The notes under the pieces: model-generated
Told to the model about the DNA's origin: nothing
Database searches by the model: none
The model's input: only the letters and a program-made list of their open reading frames with translations
Translations under genes and position numbers: made by a program
In this document: one piece after another, positions 16,533 through 25,878 of the stretch
How positions within the stretch are numbered: position 1 is the stretch's first letter
Layout: the number at the start of each line of letters is the position of its first letter
Assembly (NCBI GenBank): GCA_016707425.1
Contig: JADJHU010000002.1
Span: forward strand, 286,834-350,833
Length of the DNA: 64,000 nt
Direction of reading: 5' to 3'
Source: Gammaproteobacteria bacterium
GTDB lineage: Bacteria > Pseudomonadota > Gammaproteobacteria > Steroidobacterales > Steroidobacteraceae

Positions 16533-17500
16533 GGTTCTTCCGTGAGATCCGTGAATACCCCGAAGGACGCAATGCGTGCATTGCGCTCCGCCCGCAGCTG
16601 GTCCACCGGGCGCACGGCGAGCTCGCTCAGATGGCGCGCGAGCGCCGTCTGCAGCGTCCGGCTGATCGCCCCATGATCGCGGTGCGCTCCGCCGAGAGGC
16701 TCCGGCAGCACCTCGTCGACCAGCCCGAGCTTCTGCAGTCGCGCGGCAGTGAGGCCCATGGCGTCGGCGGCAAGCTCCTTCTTGTCGGCGCTCTTCCAGA
16801 GGATCGAGGCACAACCCTCGGGGGAAATCACGGAGTAGGTGCTGTACTGAAGCATCACCAGGCGGTCGCACACGCCGATCGCCAGCGCACCGCCCGAACC
16901 GCCCTCGCCGATCACGGCCGTCACGATGGGCACGCTCAGCACCGCCATCTCGAAGAGGTTGCGTGCAATCGCCTCGCTCTGGCCACGTTCCTCGGAGCCG
17001 ACGCCCGGGTAGGCCCCTGGCGTGTCGATGAAGGTGACGAGCGGCAGCCGGAAGCGCTCCGCGAGCCGCATGAGGCGCAACGCCTTGCGGTAGCCCTCGG
17101 GCTTGGGCATGCCGTAGTTGCGCCGCACGCGCTCCTTGGTGTCCCGGCCCTTCTGCTGGCCGATGACCATGACCGGCCGGCCGTCGATGCGCGCCAGGCC
17201 ACCGACGATGGCCAGGTCGTCGGCATACATGCGGTCGCCGTGCAGCTCGTGGAAATCCGTGAAGATCGAGCCCAGATAGTCGAGCGTATACGGGCGCTGC
17301 GGGTGGCGCGCGAGCTGCGTGATCTGCCACGGCGTGAGGTTCGCGAAGATGCTGGTGGTCAGCTGGCGGCTCTTCGCCTGCAGGCGGGAAATCTCGTCCT
17401 GGATGCTGACCGGCACGTCGCTCGAGACATGTCGCAGCTCCTCGATCTTCGCTTCGAGCTCGGCGATGGGTTGTTCGAAATCGAGGAAGCTGACGGCCAC
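16529..17500 (-). CDS. accA: Acetyl-CoA carboxylase carboxyltransferase subunit alpha
   Basis: With AccD it transfers the carboxyl group from biotin to acetyl-CoA, making malonyl-CoA for fatty acid synthesis. The 323-residue sequence includes LDFEQPIAELEAKIEELR at the N-terminus and the core motifs VMVIGQQKGRDTKERV, FIDTPGAYPGVGSEERGQ and VIGEGGSGGALAIGV. It starts with GTG at 17500. It follows dnaE, as in E. coli (dnaE-accA). Confidence 0.97.
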   Translation of the reverse strand: MAVSFLDFEQPIAELEAKIEELRHVSSDVPVSIQDEISRLQAKSRQLTTSIFANLTPWQITQLARHPQRPYTLDYLGSIFTDFHELHGDRMYADDLAIVGGLARIDGRPVMVIGQQKGRDTKERVRRNYGMPKPEGYRKALRLMRLAERFRLPLVTFIDTPGAYPGVGSEERGQSEAIARNLFEMAVLSVPIVTAVIGEGGSGGALAIGVCDRLVMLQYSTYSVISPEGCASILWKSADKKELAADAMGLTAARLQKLGLVDEVLPEPLGGAHRDHGAISRTLQTALARHLSELAVRPVDQLRAERNARIASFGVFTDLTEEP

Positions 17501-17612
17501 TGCGGTCCTGACCCCGTCGAGGGGTTCCGGTCGGTCGATCGAGCGGCGAGGTTACGGGCCGGCGTGGCGGATCGCAAGGTGCGTCGCGCACGTGCGCCAG
17601 GTCCGCGCCAGC

Positions 17613-20600
17613 CTATCCGGATGAGGCGATCGTTCCCGGCGGTGCCCCATAGAGGATGTCCAGCCCATCTCGCCCCACGAAGAGCTCGACCTGCTCGATG
17701 AGCTCGCGCGTCGGGCGCACCTGCCACTCCGGGCCGAGCTCGAGCACACCCTGGACACCGCCGCCCGTGTAGCGGATGCTCACCCCGCACTGGCCCCCGC
17801 ACCAGGGCTTCAGAAGCTCGCCCAGGCGCTCGACGAGCCGGGGCGCATCGCCCTGGGCAGGCCAGCGCAGCACGAGCCGCCGGACCTGCTGCTCGCGCAG
17901 CCGGTCGAGCTCCATGACCCGCCGTGCAGCGAGCCGCCAGCCATCCGAGAATTCATCGAAGCGCAGCGTTCCCTCGATCGCCAGCATCGCGTCCTTCACG
18001 AGCAGGTCGCGGTGCCGCTGAAACACTTCGTCGAAGAAGGTGACCTCGATACGCCCGGAACGGTCATCGAGCACGGCAACGATCCGCGGCCCGCGCCTGC
18101 GCACCTCCGTGACGAGACCGGCGAGCGTCGCGGGCCGTCCCGCATGGAAGCCACGGCCACTCTCCGCGCCCGAGACAGGCCGATCGGACACCAGGTCGGC
18201 GATGCGCCCGCTCGCAAAGCGCAACAGGTCCTGCTCGAAGCGCTCGATGGGGTGCCCGGTGAGATACAGCCCGAGGGTCTCGCGCTCGCCCGCGAGCCGG
18301 ACCGACTCGCTCCACTCCGGCGGCTGCGGCGTTCCCGCCGCGCGCGGCACCTCGGCGCGCGCTTCGCCCGCGAGCCCGAAGAGATCGTTCTGGCCGGTCT
18401 TCTCGGCACGCGAGCTCTGCTCGCCGAGCTGCATGGCCGCGCCAAGACGGCTCATGAGCGTCGCGCGGCGTGCACCCATGGTATCGAGACTGCCCGAACG
18501 GATGAGCGCCTCGAGCACGCGACGATTGAGCTTCTGCAGATCGAGCCGGCGGCAGAGATCCTCGAGACTCGCGAACCGTCCGCCCGCAGAGCGCTCGGCG
18601 ATCAGCGCCTCGACCGCGCCCTGCCCGACGCCCTTGATGGCACCGAGACCGTAGCGGATCGTCGCATCCCCCGCGACGGTGAACCCATAGCTCGAAGCGT
18701 TGACGTCCGGGGCTTCGACGGCCAGCCCCATGTGCCGGCACTCGTCGATGAGGGTCACGACCTTGTCGGTATGATCCATGTCGGCCGAGAGCACGGCAGC
18801 CATGAAGGCCGCGGGATAATGGGCCTTGAGCCATGCGGTCTGGTATGAGAGGAGCGCGTATGCCGCCGAGTGCGACTTGTTGAAGCCGTAGCCGGCAAAC
18901 TTCTCCATCAGGTCGAAGATGTGCGCGGCCTGGGCGTGCGGCACGCCGCGTGCGACACTGCCGTCGATGAACACCGAACGCTGTCTCGCCATCTCCTCGG
19001 GCTTCTTCTTGCCCATCGCGCGACGCAGGAGATCGGCGCCGCCGAGCGTGTAGCCGGCCAGCACCTGCGCGATCTGCATCACCTGTTCCTGATACAGGAT
19101 GACGCCGTAGGTGGGTTTCAGCACCGGCTCGAGTCGCGGATGCAGGTAGTCGATGGGCCCATGGCTGCGGCCGTGCTTGCGGTCGATGAAGTCGTCGACC
19201 ATGCCCGACTGCAAGGGTCCCGGACGGAACAGCGCCACCAGCGCCACGATGTCCTCGAAGCAGTCCGGCTGCAGGCGGCGGATCAGATCCTTCATGCCGC
19301 GCGATTCGAGCTGGAAAACCGCGGTCGTCTGACAGGCCCGCAGCAGCCGGTAGGTGGCCGCATCGTCCACCGGCAGGCGTGCGACGTCGAGCGGCGGTTC
19401 ACCACGCGCAGCGCGGATGTCCCGAATGAGCTTCACCGCACGATCGATGATGGTCAGGGTGCGCAGCCCCAGGAAGTCGAACTTCACGAGGCCGACGGCC
19501 TCGACATCGTCCTTGTCGAACTGGGTCACGACACTGCCGCCGCGTTCATCGCAGTAGAGCGGCGCAAAATCCGTGAGCACTGACGGTGCAATGACCACGC
19601 CGCCCGCATGCATGCCGGCGTTGCGGGTCAGGCCCTCGAGCGAGCGCGCGAGATCCATGAGGTTCTTCACCTCCTCGTCGGCATCACAGAGACGCGCGAG
19701 TTCGGGCTCCTTGGCGAGCGCATCGTCGAGCGTGATGCCGAGTTCGAAGGGAATGAGCTTGGCGATGCGGTCGACGAAACCATAGCTCATGCCGAGCACG
19801 CGGCCGACATCGCGCACCACGGCCTTTGCGGCCATGCTCCCATAGGTGATGATCTGCGAGACGCGCTCGCGGCCATAGCGGCCCGCGACGTAGTCGATGA
19901 CCCGGTCACGCCCCTCCATGCAGAAGTCCACGTCGAAGTCGGGCATCGAGACGCGTTCGGGATTGAGGAAGCGCTCGAAGAGCAGCTCGTGCGCGATGGG
20001 ATCGAGGTCCGTGATGCCCAGCGCCCAGGCGACGAGCGATCCTGCACCCGAGCCACGCCCCGGCCCCACCGGCACACCGTTCCCGCGCGCCCAGCGGATG
20101 AAATCCGCGACGATGAGAAAATAGCCCGCGAAGCCCATCTCGCAGATGACCTCGAGCTCGCGTGCCAGCCGGGCGCGATACGGCGCCTCGTCCGGGCGCA
20201 CAGCAGCGGCCGCGAGGCGTTCCGCAAGTCCGTGCTCCGCCTCGCCCCGCAGGAACGCGCCCGCAGTCGTACCGGGCGGTACCGGGTACTCGGGCAGACG
20301 TGCCTCACCGAGTTTCAGCGGCAGGCTGCAGCGGCGTGCGATCTCGAGCGTGTTGGCCAGCGCCTCGGGGAGGTCCGCGAACAACGCCGTCATCTCCGCG
20401 GGTGTACGCAGGTGCTGCGTCGGCGCGTAGCGACGCACGCGACCCGCGTCGGCGAGCAGCGTCCCGTCGTGGATGCACACCCGCGCCTCGTGCGACTCGA
20501 AGTCCGCGGGAGCGAGGAAGCGCACGTCGTTGGTCGCCACCAGCGGCACACCGCGCCGTGCCGCGAGCTCCACCGCCGCGGCCACATGGACCTCGTCGTC

Positions 20601-21128
20601 CGCGCGTCCGAGTCGCTGCAGCTCGAGGTAGTAGCGATCGCCAAAGAGCCCGCACCAGTAGTCGAGGGCGCTTTCCGCATCCCCGGTGCGCCCGTTCACG
20701 AGCGCCCGACCCACATCGCCCGCCGATGCGCAGGAAAGGGCAATGAGGCCCGCGGTACTCTCCCGGTCGAGCCAGGCCCGGTCGACGAGCGGCTGCCCCT
20801 GCTCCTGACCCTCGAGATAGGCGCGGGACAGCAGCCGCGTAACGCTGCGATAGCCACGCATGTCCTGGCAGAGCACGGCGAGCCGCGTCGGCTGGGCGCG
20901 CTCGCCACTCTCGCGCAGCAGCAGGTCCACCCCGACGATCGGCTTGACGCCGCGCTTCAGCGCTTCCTGGTAGAACTTCACCAGCGCGAAGAGGTTGCAC
21001 TGATCGGTGACCGCCACGGCGGGCATGCCCGCCGCGGCGACCGCCTCCATGAGCGCAGGCACGCGCACCACGCTGTCGACCAGCGAGTACTCGGTGTGCA
21101 GGCGCAGGTGGACGAAACCGGAGCTCAT
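17613..21128 (-). CDS. dnaE: DNA polymerase III alpha subunit
   Basis: The replicative polymerase catalytic subunit, 1171 residues. The N-terminal PHP domain starts FVHLRLHTEYSLVDSVV. The palm-domain active-site aspartates are in MPDFDVDFCMEGRDRV near residue 400. The fingers segment has MGKKKPEEMARQR and YGFNKSHSAAYALL. A helix-hairpin-helix, an OB domain and a C-terminal tail follow. The ATG at 21128 overlaps the rnhB stop (ATGA); the upstream open frame lacks similarity. Confidence 0.98.
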   Translation of the reverse strand: MSSGFVHLRLHTEYSLVDSVVRVPALMEAVAAAGMPAVAVTDQCNLFALVKFYQEALKRGVKPIVGVDLLLRESGERAQPTRLAVLCQDMRGYRSVTRLLSRAYLEGQEQGQPLVDRAWLDRESTAGLIALSCASAGDVGRALVNGRTGDAESALDYWCGLFGDRYYLELQRLGRADDEVHVAAAVELAARRGVPLVATNDVRFLAPADFESHEARVCIHDGTLLADAGRVRRYAPTQHLRTPAEMTALFADLPEALANTLEIARRCSLPLKLGEARLPEYPVPPGTTAGAFLRGEAEHGLAERLAAAAVRPDEAPYRARLARELEVICEMGFAGYFLIVADFIRWARGNGVPVGPGRGSGAGSLVAWALGITDLDPIAHELLFERFLNPERVSMPDFDVDFCMEGRDRVIDYVAGRYGRERVSQIITYGSMAAKAVVRDVGRVLGMSYGFVDRIAKLIPFELGITLDDALAKEPELARLCDADEEVKNLMDLARSLEGLTRNAGMHAGGVVIAPSVLTDFAPLYCDERGGSVVTQFDKDDVEAVGLVKFDFLGLRTLTIIDRAVKLIRDIRAARGEPPLDVARLPVDDAATYRLLRACQTTAVFQLESRGMKDLIRRLQPDCFEDIVALVALFRPGPLQSGMVDDFIDRKHGRSHGPIDYLHPRLEPVLKPTYGVILYQEQVMQIAQVLAGYTLGGADLLRRAMGKKKPEEMARQRSVFIDGSVARGVPHAQAAHIFDLMEKFAGYGFNKSHSAAYALLSYQTAWLKAHYPAAFMAAVLSADMDHTDKVVTLIDECRHMGLAVEAPDVNASSYGFTVAGDATIRYGLGAIKGVGQGAVEALIAERSAGGRFASLEDLCRRLDLQKLNRRVLEALIRSGSLDTMGARRATLMSRLGAAMQLGEQSSRAEKTGQNDLFGLAGEARAEVPRAAGTPQPPEWSESVRLAGERETLGLYLTGHPIERFEQDLLRFASGRIADLVSDRPVSGAESGRGFHAGRPATLAGLVTEVRRRGPRIVAVLDDRSGRIEVTFFDEVFQRHRDLLVKDAMLAIEGTLRFDEFSDGWRLAARRVMELDRLREQQVRRLVLRWPAQGDAPRLVERLGELLKPWCGGQCGVSIRYTGGGVQGVLELGPEWQVRPTRELIEQVELFVGRDGLDILYGAPPGTIASSG

Positions 21129-21736
21129 GGGAAGTCGGGGTGCCGTGCCGGGCGCCCACCCGCCAATCTTACCGGCGCGAAGCTCCAGCGGTGCAGCGGC
21201 GAGGGGCCGTGCCGGGCGAGCCGTTCGAGATGCGCAGGCGTGCCATAACCCTTGTGCGCTGCAAAATCGAAACCCGGATAACGCGCATCGAGCTCCTCCA
21301 TGAGCGCGTCGCGAGCCACCTTGGCGAGGATGGAGGCCGCGCTGATGCACGCGATGGACGCATCGCCCCGGACGATTGCCTCGGCACTGCACCGGAGGTC
21401 GGCAAGCCGTGGCAACCGGTCGCCATCCACCTGCACATGGGTCGGGAGGAGCGGCAGTCCCAGCAGCGCACGGCGCATGGCCAGGAAGGTCGCCTGCAGG
21501 ATATTGAGCTGGTCGATCTCCTCACTATCCGCCCAGGCGACAGCCCAGCAGAGCGCACGCGTGTGGATGAGTGTCGCAAGTCTTTGCCGCGCACCGGCCT
21601 CGAGCTGCTTGGAATCGGCCAGCCCGTCGATGTGCCGCCGCGGATGCAGGACGACTGCGGCTGCGACCACTGGCCCTGCGAGTGCGCCGCGCCCCGCCTC
21701 ATCGACACCGGCGATGCATGCTGCCCGCCCGCTCAC
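21125..21736 (-). CDS. rnhB: Ribonuclease HII
   Basis: Removes ribonucleotides from RNA-DNA hybrids. The first acidic pair is in IAGVDEAGRGALAGPV (Asp-Glu-x-Gly-Arg-Gly); another catalytic Asp lies in VQVDGDRLPRL, and HKGYGTPAHLERLARHGPS closes the family pattern. The best start is a GTG at 21736-21734 that overlaps the lpxB stop (GTGA), giving 203 residues. The longer frame upstream is antisense phase of lpxB. The order lpxB-rnhB-dnaE is conserved in gammaproteobacteria. Confidence 0.95.
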   Translation of the reverse strand: MSGRAACIAGVDEAGRGALAGPVVAAAVVLHPRRHIDGLADSKQLEAGARQRLATLIHTRALCWAVAWADSEEIDQLNILQATFLAMRRALLGLPLLPTHVQVDGDRLPRLADLRCSAEAIVRGDASIACISAASILAKVARDALMEELDARYPGFDFAAHKGYGTPAHLERLARHGPSPLHRWSFAPVRLAGGRPARHPDFP

Positions 21737-22911
21737 GCAGCGTCCCGGCGGGCGAGCAGCGCCAGCACCGCCTCTGCGGCCTGGCCGGCACCGCCGCGAC
21801 GAAGCCTCTCGTGCAGCGAGCGGAACTCGCGTGCCAGGAGCGCAGTGCGCTGCGGGTCGTCGAGCTCCGCGGCCAGAGCCCGCCCGAGTGCCTCGCCCGT
21901 CACCTGCTCCTGGAAGAACTCCGGAACCAGGGCCCGTCCCGCAAGCAGGTTCGGCTGCGAGAAACACGTGACCTTCACCAGCCTCAGCCGTCGGAGCAGG
22001 AACGCCGTGACGGGGGACAGCCGGTAGGCCACTACCATCGGGCGCTTGGAAAGCATGGTCTCGAGAGTGGCCGTGCCGGACGCGACCAGCACAGCGTCTG
22101 CCGCCGCGAGCGCAAGCTGTGCCTGGCCTTCCAGGAAGCGTACCGCGACCCCCGGAGCACGTGCCGCAAGCTGCGAGGCAAACAGGGCCCGCGCGGAGTC
22201 CGAGGCCGTCGGGGCCAGGAAGACCATGGAGGCACGATGAGCCCGGAGCCAGGCCGCCGCGTCCGCAAAATCCGCGCCGAGACGCTGCACCTCTCCGAGC
22301 CGGCTGCCCGGTAGAAGCGCCACCACCAGCGCCCGCTCATCGAGCGCCAGCTGCCGGCGTGCCGCGGCCCGATCAGGGTCCAGGGGAATCTGGTCGGCGA
22401 GCGGATGCCCGACGAACTCCGCTGCCACGCCGTGGCGCGCATAGAACCCGGTCTCGAAGGGCAGGAGACACAGCACCAGGTCGCAGGCCTGGCCGATGGC
22501 ACGGACACGCCCCTGCCGCCAGGCCCAGATCTGCGGGCTCACGTACTGCACGGTGACGATCCCGTGGCGCCTGAGGCGCGCCGCGAGCCCGAGATTGAAC
22601 TCCGGTGCATCGATGCCAATGAACACATCGGGCTGCGCAGCCAGCAGCCGCTGCGTGAGGCTGCGCCGCAGAGAGAGGAGCCGCGGCAGGTGCCGCACGA
22701 TCTCCGCCAGCCCCATCACGGCGAGCTCGTCGGACTCGGCCCAGGTCGTACAACCCTGCGCGCGCATCTTCGGGCCGGCGACACCGAAGAACTCCGCATC
22801 CGGCGCCCGTGCACGCAGAGCCTCGATGAGCGCCGCCCCGAGCTGGTCGCCCGAGGCCTCGCCTGCAACCAGGCCGATTCGCAGAGGCCGTTGCCCGCGC
22901 GGATCGCCCAT
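21733..22911 (-). CDS. lpxB: Lipid-A-disaccharide synthase
   Basis: A peripheral inner-membrane GT19 glycosyltransferase that joins UDP-diacylglucosamine and lipid X. The N-terminus IGLVAGEASGDQLGAALI and the segments GIDAPEFNL, YVSPQIWAWRQGR and LPGSRLGEV match the family. A late CFSQPNLLAGRALVPEFFQE stretch is also typical. It has 392 residues, against 382 in E. coli. It lies 5 bp after lpxA and overlaps rnhB. Confidence 0.97.
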   Translation of the reverse strand: MGDPRGQRPLRIGLVAGEASGDQLGAALIEALRARAPDAEFFGVAGPKMRAQGCTTWAESDELAVMGLAEIVRHLPRLLSLRRSLTQRLLAAQPDVFIGIDAPEFNLGLAARLRRHGIVTVQYVSPQIWAWRQGRVRAIGQACDLVLCLLPFETGFYARHGVAAEFVGHPLADQIPLDPDRAAARRQLALDERALVVALLPGSRLGEVQRLGADFADAAAWLRAHRASMVFLAPTASDSARALFASQLAARAPGVAVRFLEGQAQLALAAADAVLVASGTATLETMLSKRPMVVAYRLSPVTAFLLRRLRLVKVTCFSQPNLLAGRALVPEFFQEQVTGEALGRALAAELDDPQRTALLAREFRSLHERLRRGGAGQAAEAVLALLARRDAA

Positions 22912-22916
22912 CCCCG

Positions 22917-23690
22917 TCAGCGTACGAGGCTGCGGGTGGACGTACCGATGAACTCGACGAGCGGCTGCACCTCGTCGTGCTCCTTCGCGAGTTCCGTCAG
23001 CTTCCCGAGCGCATCTGTGAGCTTCAGATCCGAGCGGTAGAGGATGCGATAGGCGTTGCGCAGCGTGCGGATCTGACCGGGCGTGAAGCCACGGCGCTTC
23101 AATCCCTCGGAGTTGATCGAGTGCGGCGCAGCCGGCTGGCCCACCGCCATCACATACGGTGGCACGTCCCGCGTGACGGCTGCATTGTTGGCGATGAAGG
23201 CATGCGCGCCGACTTTCGTGAACTGATGGATCGCAGAGAGCCCGGCCATGATCACCCAGTCGCCGAGCTCGACGTGGCCACCGAGCGTCGCGCAGTTGGC
23301 CATGACGACCTGGTTGCCGATCGTGCAGTCGTGCGCAACGTGAGTGTACGCCATGAAGAGGTTGTCGCTGCCGATGCGTGTCACGCCCCGATCGTGAGTC
23401 GTGCCACGATTGACGGTCGTGAACTCCCGGAAGACGTTGCGGTCGCCGATCTCCAGGCGCGTCGGCTCACCCTTGTATTTCCTGTCCTGGGGTGCGTCGC
23501 CAATGGAGGCGAACTGGAAGATGCGGTTGCCTGCGCCGATGCGCGTGACACCTGCGATGACCACGTGCGGGCCGATCGAGGTTCCGGGGCCGATCTCGAC
23601 GTCCGGGCCGATGATGCTGAAGGCACCGACGGATACATCGTCCGCCAGACGCGCCTGTGGCGCGACGGCCGCGCGCGGATCGATCATCAT
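22917..23690 (-). CDS. lpxA: UDP-N-acetylglucosamine acyltransferase
   Basis: First committed step of lipid A synthesis: transfers 3-hydroxyacyl from ACP to UDP-GlcNAc. The sequence is a left-handed beta-helix with hexapeptide repeats (IGPDVEIGPGTSIGPHVVI), the conserved GDAPQDRKYKGE loop and the catalytic His in YTHVAHDCTIG. Length is 257 residues, near the E. coli 262. The order lpxD-fabZ-lpxA-lpxB is standard. Confidence 0.97.
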   Translation of the reverse strand: MMIDPRAAVAPQARLADDVSVGAFSIIGPDVEIGPGTSIGPHVVIAGVTRIGAGNRIFQFASIGDAPQDRKYKGEPTRLEIGDRNVFREFTTVNRGTTHDRGVTRIGSDNLFMAYTHVAHDCTIGNQVVMANCATLGGHVELGDWVIMAGLSAIHQFTKVGAHAFIANNAAVTRDVPPYVMAVGQPAAPHSINSEGLKRRGFTPGQIRTLRNAYRILYRSDLKLTDALGKLTELAKEHDEVQPLVEFIGTSTRSLVR

Positions 23691-23706
23691 GCCCCCCTTG
23701 CTGCCG

Positions 23707-24192
23707 TCACGGAGTCCGGCGCCCCCCTGCCCGGTTCATCTCCGGCGCCACCATCATCTCGGCGGTCGCCGCTTCGCTCCCGTCGACCAGTGCCTGCGCC
23801 GAAAACTGCCAGATGCCCTTGAAGTTGCGCACAATGCGTGCCTCGAGCAGCAACTGGTCCCCGGGCTCGACGGGCCGGCGGAAGCGGGCCTTGTCGATGC
23901 CCACGAAGTAGAGCCGTCCGGCTTCCTCGGGGAGCGCCCCCGCGGTCATGAAGGCCAGGATCCCCGCGGCCTGCGCGAGCGCCTCGACGATCATGACACC
24001 GGGCATGACGGGGCGCTGCGGAAAGTGGCCGGGAAAGAACGGCTCGTTATAGGTCACGTTCTTGATCGCGCGGATGCTCTCGCCACGGCGACACTCGAGA
24101 ACGCGGTCGACGAGCAGCATCGGATAGCGGTGCGGCAGCTGCCGCAGGATCGCCACGATGTCCAGCGTCTCGATGTCAGTCTTGTCGTTCAT
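23707..24192 (-). CDS. fabZ: 3-hydroxyacyl-ACP dehydratase FabZ
   Basis: Dehydrates 3-hydroxyacyl-ACP in fatty acid elongation and competes with LpxA for substrate. The hot-dog signature with the catalytic His is FFPGHFPQRPVMPGVMIVEA; PHRYPMLLVDRVL precedes it. I prefer the ATG at 24192 (MNDKTDIETLDIV), giving 161 residues; a codon at 24225 would add 11 residues. The start lies inside the last 17 nt of lpxD, so the two are probably coupled. Confidence 0.96.
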   Translation of the reverse strand: MNDKTDIETLDIVAILRQLPHRYPMLLVDRVLECRRGESIRAIKNVTYNEPFFPGHFPQRPVMPGVMIVEALAQAAGILAFMTAGALPEEAGRLYFVGIDKARFRRPVEPGDQLLLEARIVRNFKGIWQFSAQALVDGSEAATAEMMVAPEMNRAGGRRTP

Positions 24193-25261
24193 CGGCGTCT
24201 GCTGCCTCTCCGGTGTCGTGAGCATGCTCGAGGCGTGCCACCCGCTCCGCCAGCGTATCGATCCGTTTCAGCCGTCCGACGATGCGCCGCCAGACATGCG
24301 CACCCTCTACCGGAATGCCGCTCGAGTAGACGCCGGGAGAAGTGATCGAGTGGCTCACCATGCTGAAACCGGTCACCGCCACGTCATCGCAGATGGACAG
24401 ATGCCCGGCGATGCCCACCGCGCCGCCGATCTGGCAGCGGCGGCCGATCGTGGTGCTTCCCGAAATGCCAACGCAGCCCGCGATCGCCGTGTGTGCGCCG
24501 ATGTGCACGTTGTGCCCGATATGGATCTGATTGTCGAGCTTCACGCCGTCCCCGATGAGGGTGTCGGCGAGCGCGCCCCTGTCGATGGTGGTATTGGCCC
24601 CGACCTCCACGTCTTCGCCGATGCTCACCGTCCCGAGCTGCGGAATCTTGACCCAGGCCTCGCCATCCCGTGCAAACCCGAAGCCATCGGCACCGATCAC
24701 CGCACCGGGCTGCACGATGGAGCGCGCGCCGAGGCGTACGTCCCGGCCAAGCACGACGCGTGCGACCAGCCGCACATCTTCCGCGAGGACGACGCCATCC
24801 TCGAGTACGCAGCCCGGTCCGACAGAGACGCGTGCGCCGAGCACGGCGTTGCAGCCGATCACGCTGCCCGGACCGACACTTGCACTGGCATCGATGCGGG
24901 CACCTGCACCGACCACTGCACTCGGGTGGATGCCCGGAGATGCCGGAAGCGCCGGGTGCAGGAGAGCAGCAATGCGCGCATAGGTCGCGTGCGGATTGGC
25001 CGCAACGAGAGCGGCCACGGGGCAGCCGTCGGCATTCCGCGCATCGAGTACCACCGCGGCAGCCCGCGTCGTCGCGAGCTGGCGGCGATAGCGCGGCTCA
25101 GCCAGAAAGGCGAGCGCGTCCCCATCGGCCTCGGCGAGGGAGGCCACCCGCGAGATACGCCGTCCGGGGTCCCCGCGCAGCTCGCAGCCGAAACGGACCG
25201 CAAGCTCGCCGAGCGATGCAGGCATCGAGGACGCGCCGCTGACGCGGGGCGAACCGCTCAC
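24176..25261 (-). CDS. lpxD: UDP-3-O-(3-hydroxyacyl)glucosamine N-acyltransferase
   Basis: Third enzyme of lipid A synthesis. It has an N-terminal uridine-binding domain and a long beta-helix of hexapeptide repeats (IHPSAVVGAGARIDASASVG). The catalytic His lies in the IHIGHNVHIGAHTAIAG region, and MVSHSITSPGVYSSG follows. A GTG at 25261 overlaps the skp stop (GTGA) and gives 361 residues; the ATG at 25225 (MPASLGELAVRFG) is an alternative that fits the homologous start about as well. Confidence 0.95.
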   Translation of the reverse strand: MSGSPRVSGASSMPASLGELAVRFGCELRGDPGRRISRVASLAEADGDALAFLAEPRYRRQLATTRAAAVVLDARNADGCPVAALVAANPHATYARIAALLHPALPASPGIHPSAVVGAGARIDASASVGPGSVIGCNAVLGARVSVGPGCVLEDGVVLAEDVRLVARVVLGRDVRLGARSIVQPGAVIGADGFGFARDGEAWVKIPQLGTVSIGEDVEVGANTTIDRGALADTLIGDGVKLDNQIHIGHNVHIGAHTAIAGCVGISGSTTIGRRCQIGGAVGIAGHLSICDDVAVTGFSMVSHSITSPGVYSSGIPVEGAHVWRRIVGRLKRIDTLAERVARLEHAHDTGEAADADERQD

Positions 25262-25830
25262 CTGCCCCCAGCGGCGGGCTTCGGCTGCGCAGCGGGTGCC
25301 GGGGCGGCGGCGGCCGGGCGGCCGTTCCGCGCCTGCAGCGCCGTGAGCACCGCGGGCGTGATGTCCAGCGCATTGGTCGCGAAGATCACGCCATCGGCGA
25401 GCACCAGATCGAAGCTCTGGGCCTTGGCATAGGTCCGCACTTCCTCGATGAGCGTGCGCTGCAGCCGCGAAAGTTCCTCGTTGCGCCTGGCATTGATATC
25501 GTCCTGCAGCTCGCTCTGGCGGCGGGCGAAATCCCGCGCACCGTCACGCAGTTCCTTCTCTGAACGGGAGCGCTGGTCCGCGGACATCGTCGCCGCGTCC
25601 TTGTTGAATTTCTCTTCCTTGGTCTTGAGCGTCTGTTGCTGCGCCTGCAGCTCCCGCGTGCGTGGGGCGAACTCGTTGCGCATCGCTTCGCTCACGGCTT
25701 TCGCCTGCGGCGATTCCTCCAGCAGGCGGCTGTAATCCACCACGCCGATCCTGGTCTGCGCGAATCCGGGCAGTGCCCAGCACACGGTGGCGAGCGCGAA
25801 CGCGGCGATCGTCGATTTCGAAACCTTCAC
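25258..25830 (-). CDS. skp: Periplasmic chaperone Skp/OmpH
   Basis: A trimeric periplasmic holdase that carries unfolded outer-membrane proteins to BamA. The first 24 residues form a Sec signal peptide ending GFAQ. The mature part starts TRIGVVDYSRLLEESPQAK and continues as long charged coiled-coil tentacles (about residues 50-130). The C-terminal 25 residues are an Ala/Pro-rich tail absent from E. coli Skp. It lies between bamA and lpxD, the conserved order. Confidence 0.94.
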   Translation of the reverse strand: MKVSKSTIAAFALATVCWALPGFAQTRIGVVDYSRLLEESPQAKAVSEAMRNEFAPRTRELQAQQQTLKTKEEKFNKDAATMSADQRSRSEKELRDGARDFARRQSELQDDINARRNEELSRLQRTLIEEVRTYAKAQSFDLVLADGVIFATNALDITPAVLTALQARNGRPAAAAPAPAAQPKPAAGGR

Positions 25831-25878
25831 TGGCGATTTCCTCTGCTTGGCGACAACTCGTGACTGCGGCTCGCCCGC

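Noticed and set aside
19608..21248. 546-codon plus-strand ORF opposite dnaE
   Set aside because: Lies fully within dnaE, has no recognisable domain and the composition of a reverse-complement shadow. The same applies to 26467-28347 (opposite bamA) and 28145-30154 (opposite rseP/dxr).
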